DNA from: Paraclostridium ghonii
GTDB lineage: Bacteria; Bacillota; Clostridia; Peptostreptococcales; Peptostreptococcaceae
Assembly: GCF_023653455.1 (NCBI RefSeq)
Contig: NZ_JAKEDR010000191.1
Span: 1 to 6,041, forward strand
Direction of reading: 5' to 3'
DNA length: 6,041 bases
Positions 5,311 through 6,041 of the stretch are shown piece after piece; position 1 is the first letter of the stretch; each line of letters opens with the position of its first letter. A model generated the notes under the pieces. That model was not told the origin of the DNA and ran no database searches. It saw nothing but the letters and a program-made list of their open reading frames with translations. The position numbers and the translations under genes are program-made.

Positions 5311-5917
5311 ATGCATGAATTCTATAAATTAAAAATCTTTCACAGCAGTCTTTTTCATATAAGCCATGTAGTTTTACTTCCTCATATAGTATAAAACCAG
5401 TGCTATTTTCTAGGAAATATATATAATCTTCAGAAGGGTAATATAGTATTAAATCTATTATTCTTGGGCTTTTATCATAAGAATCTAAAATATTATTTAG
5501 TATTTTTCTAAAAATATTAACTGAAAATGGGTTGAAAAAATAGAATTTATTTTCTAAAGACTTAATCTCATAATTTTGTCCTAGAATACATTCAAAATCT
5601 ATTTGACTAGAGAGTCTTTTATGTTTAGCTAAATAATTTTCCTTATTAATTAAACAATCTTGATAATAAGTTTCATCCATTTCTATGCCTGTTGCATTAC
5701 ATTTGAAAAAACTATTAAGGTAAAATATAAGTCTTCCTTTACCACATCCAAAATCAACAACGTAGTCATTTTTGTTCATATTATAGGTTTTAAATAATAT
5801 ATCAAGAGCTATGTAAGAGGTAGCTTGATAGGGGTGATAGTGAGTAATAGTTGAATCCCAAAGCTTTTCTCCAGTAGTATTTATATTTAATAAATTTTCA
5901 TAAAAATTTTCATTCAT
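5309..5917 (-). CDS. Class I SAM-dependent methyltransferase, substrate unknown
   Basis: A 202-residue cytoplasmic protein. The SAM-binding motif I is VVDFGCGKG at 53-61, and acidic motif II is IEMD around Glu79, in the spacing expected for a Rossmann-like class I fold. FYFFNPF at 125-131 fills the motif IV position; the N-P-F core recalls but does not match the NPPY motif of amino-group methyltransferases. The C-terminal half (LILYYPSEDYIYFLE) resembles a family of small Bacillus and Clostridium methyltransferases that I know only as uncharacterised. No signal peptide or membrane helix is present. The start is chosen at 5917: an AGAGGAAG site (5922-5929 on the complementary strand) lies just upstream, and a nearby ATG at 5913 is out of frame. 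It converges on the chitinases and is probably a separate transcription unit with no clear role in chitin use. Confidence 0.92.
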   Translation of the reverse strand: MNENFYENLLNINTTGEKLWDSTITHYHPYQATSYIALDILFKTYNMNKNDYVVDFGCGKGRLIFYLNSFFKCNATGIEMDETYYQDCLINKENYLAKHKRLSSQIDFECILGQNYEIKSLENKFYFFNPFSVNIFRKILNNILDSYDKSPRIIDLILYYPSEDYIYFLENSTGFILYEEVKLHGLYEKDCCERFLIYRIHA

Positions 5918-5969
5918 AATACTTCCTCTTTCAAATTTAGTTTAATTTTAAAATAAAAACACAAATAAC

Positions 5970-5975
5970 ATTATA
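5970..5975 (-). promoter_or_regulatory. Possible -10 box of the methyltransferase gene
   Basis: A TATAAT hexamer on the minus strand lies about 53 bases upstream of the methyltransferase start. No recognisable -35 box is found 16-18 bases further upstream, so the call is weak. The rest of 5976-6041 is very AT-rich without a gene; a plus-strand TATAAT at 6028-6033 may belong to a gene beyond the window. Confidence 0.3.
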
Positions 5976-6041
5976 CTAAATATTTACAATTTTATGTGCA
6001 TGACTTTTAGTTTTTGTATATTTTATGTATAATATAAGAAT

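Noticed and set aside
5248..5316. Minus-strand reading frame of 22 codons through the G+C-rich element
   Set aside because: It is very short, has no ribosome-binding site, starts inside the end of the methyltransferase gene out of frame, and its Arg/Cys-rich product looks like translated structured RNA.
1..6041. CRISPR array, prophage genes or a defence system
   Set aside because: There are no regularly spaced short repeats, no Cas, phage structural, nuclease or integrase proteins; the lone methyltransferase has no restriction partner or DNA-recognition domain.

Overview
The window is a low-G+C (roughly 30%), AT-biased Gram-positive sequence. Strong purine-rich ribosome-binding sites, intrinsic terminators with U-tracts, a lipobox lipoprotein and Lys-rich signal peptides all point to Clostridia. 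A Clostridium or Peptostreptococcaceae-type genome is my best guess; this rests on style and family resemblance, not a search.

Layout, left to right. (1) 34-708 (+): a small membrane-anchored lipoprotein of unknown function. (2) 709-1043: a 335-base non-coding stretch holding a strong hairpin, a sigma-A-like promoter, a probable cyclic di-GMP class I (GEMM-I) riboswitch at about 801-879, two terminator-like hairpins, and a short structured leader around an unusual G-run ribosome-binding site. (3) 1044-3317 (+): a secreted GH18 chitinase with a full DxxDxDxE motif, a middle beta-rich domain, an Ig-like DUF5011 domain and a CBM5/12 chitin-binding domain. (4) 3421-5109 (+): a second secreted GH18 enzyme of a different subfamily (PF-ChiA-like), with DUF5011 and two CBM5/12-like modules. 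(5) 5110-5308: a terminator, a near-perfect inverted repeat and a compact element of about 50% G+C ending in its own terminator hairpin. (6) 5309-5917 (-): a class I SAM-dependent methyltransferase, convergent with the chitinases. (7) 5918-6041: the methyltransferase upstream region and an AT-rich edge.

How it works together: the two chitinases are complementary (two GH18 subfamilies, each with chitin-binding modules), lie in the same direction 103 bases apart with no terminator between them, and probably form one transcript. A second-messenger riboswitch with terminators sits in front of the first gene, so chitin degradation is probably tied to cyclic dinucleotide signalling at the level of transcript elongation. 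The aptamer copy is atypical: the position matching the ligand-contacting C92 of the Vibrio cholerae Vc2 aptamer reads A. It may therefore have weakened, lost or changed ligand recognition. That, and the G+C-rich structured element at about 5227-5310, are the parts most worth a second look.
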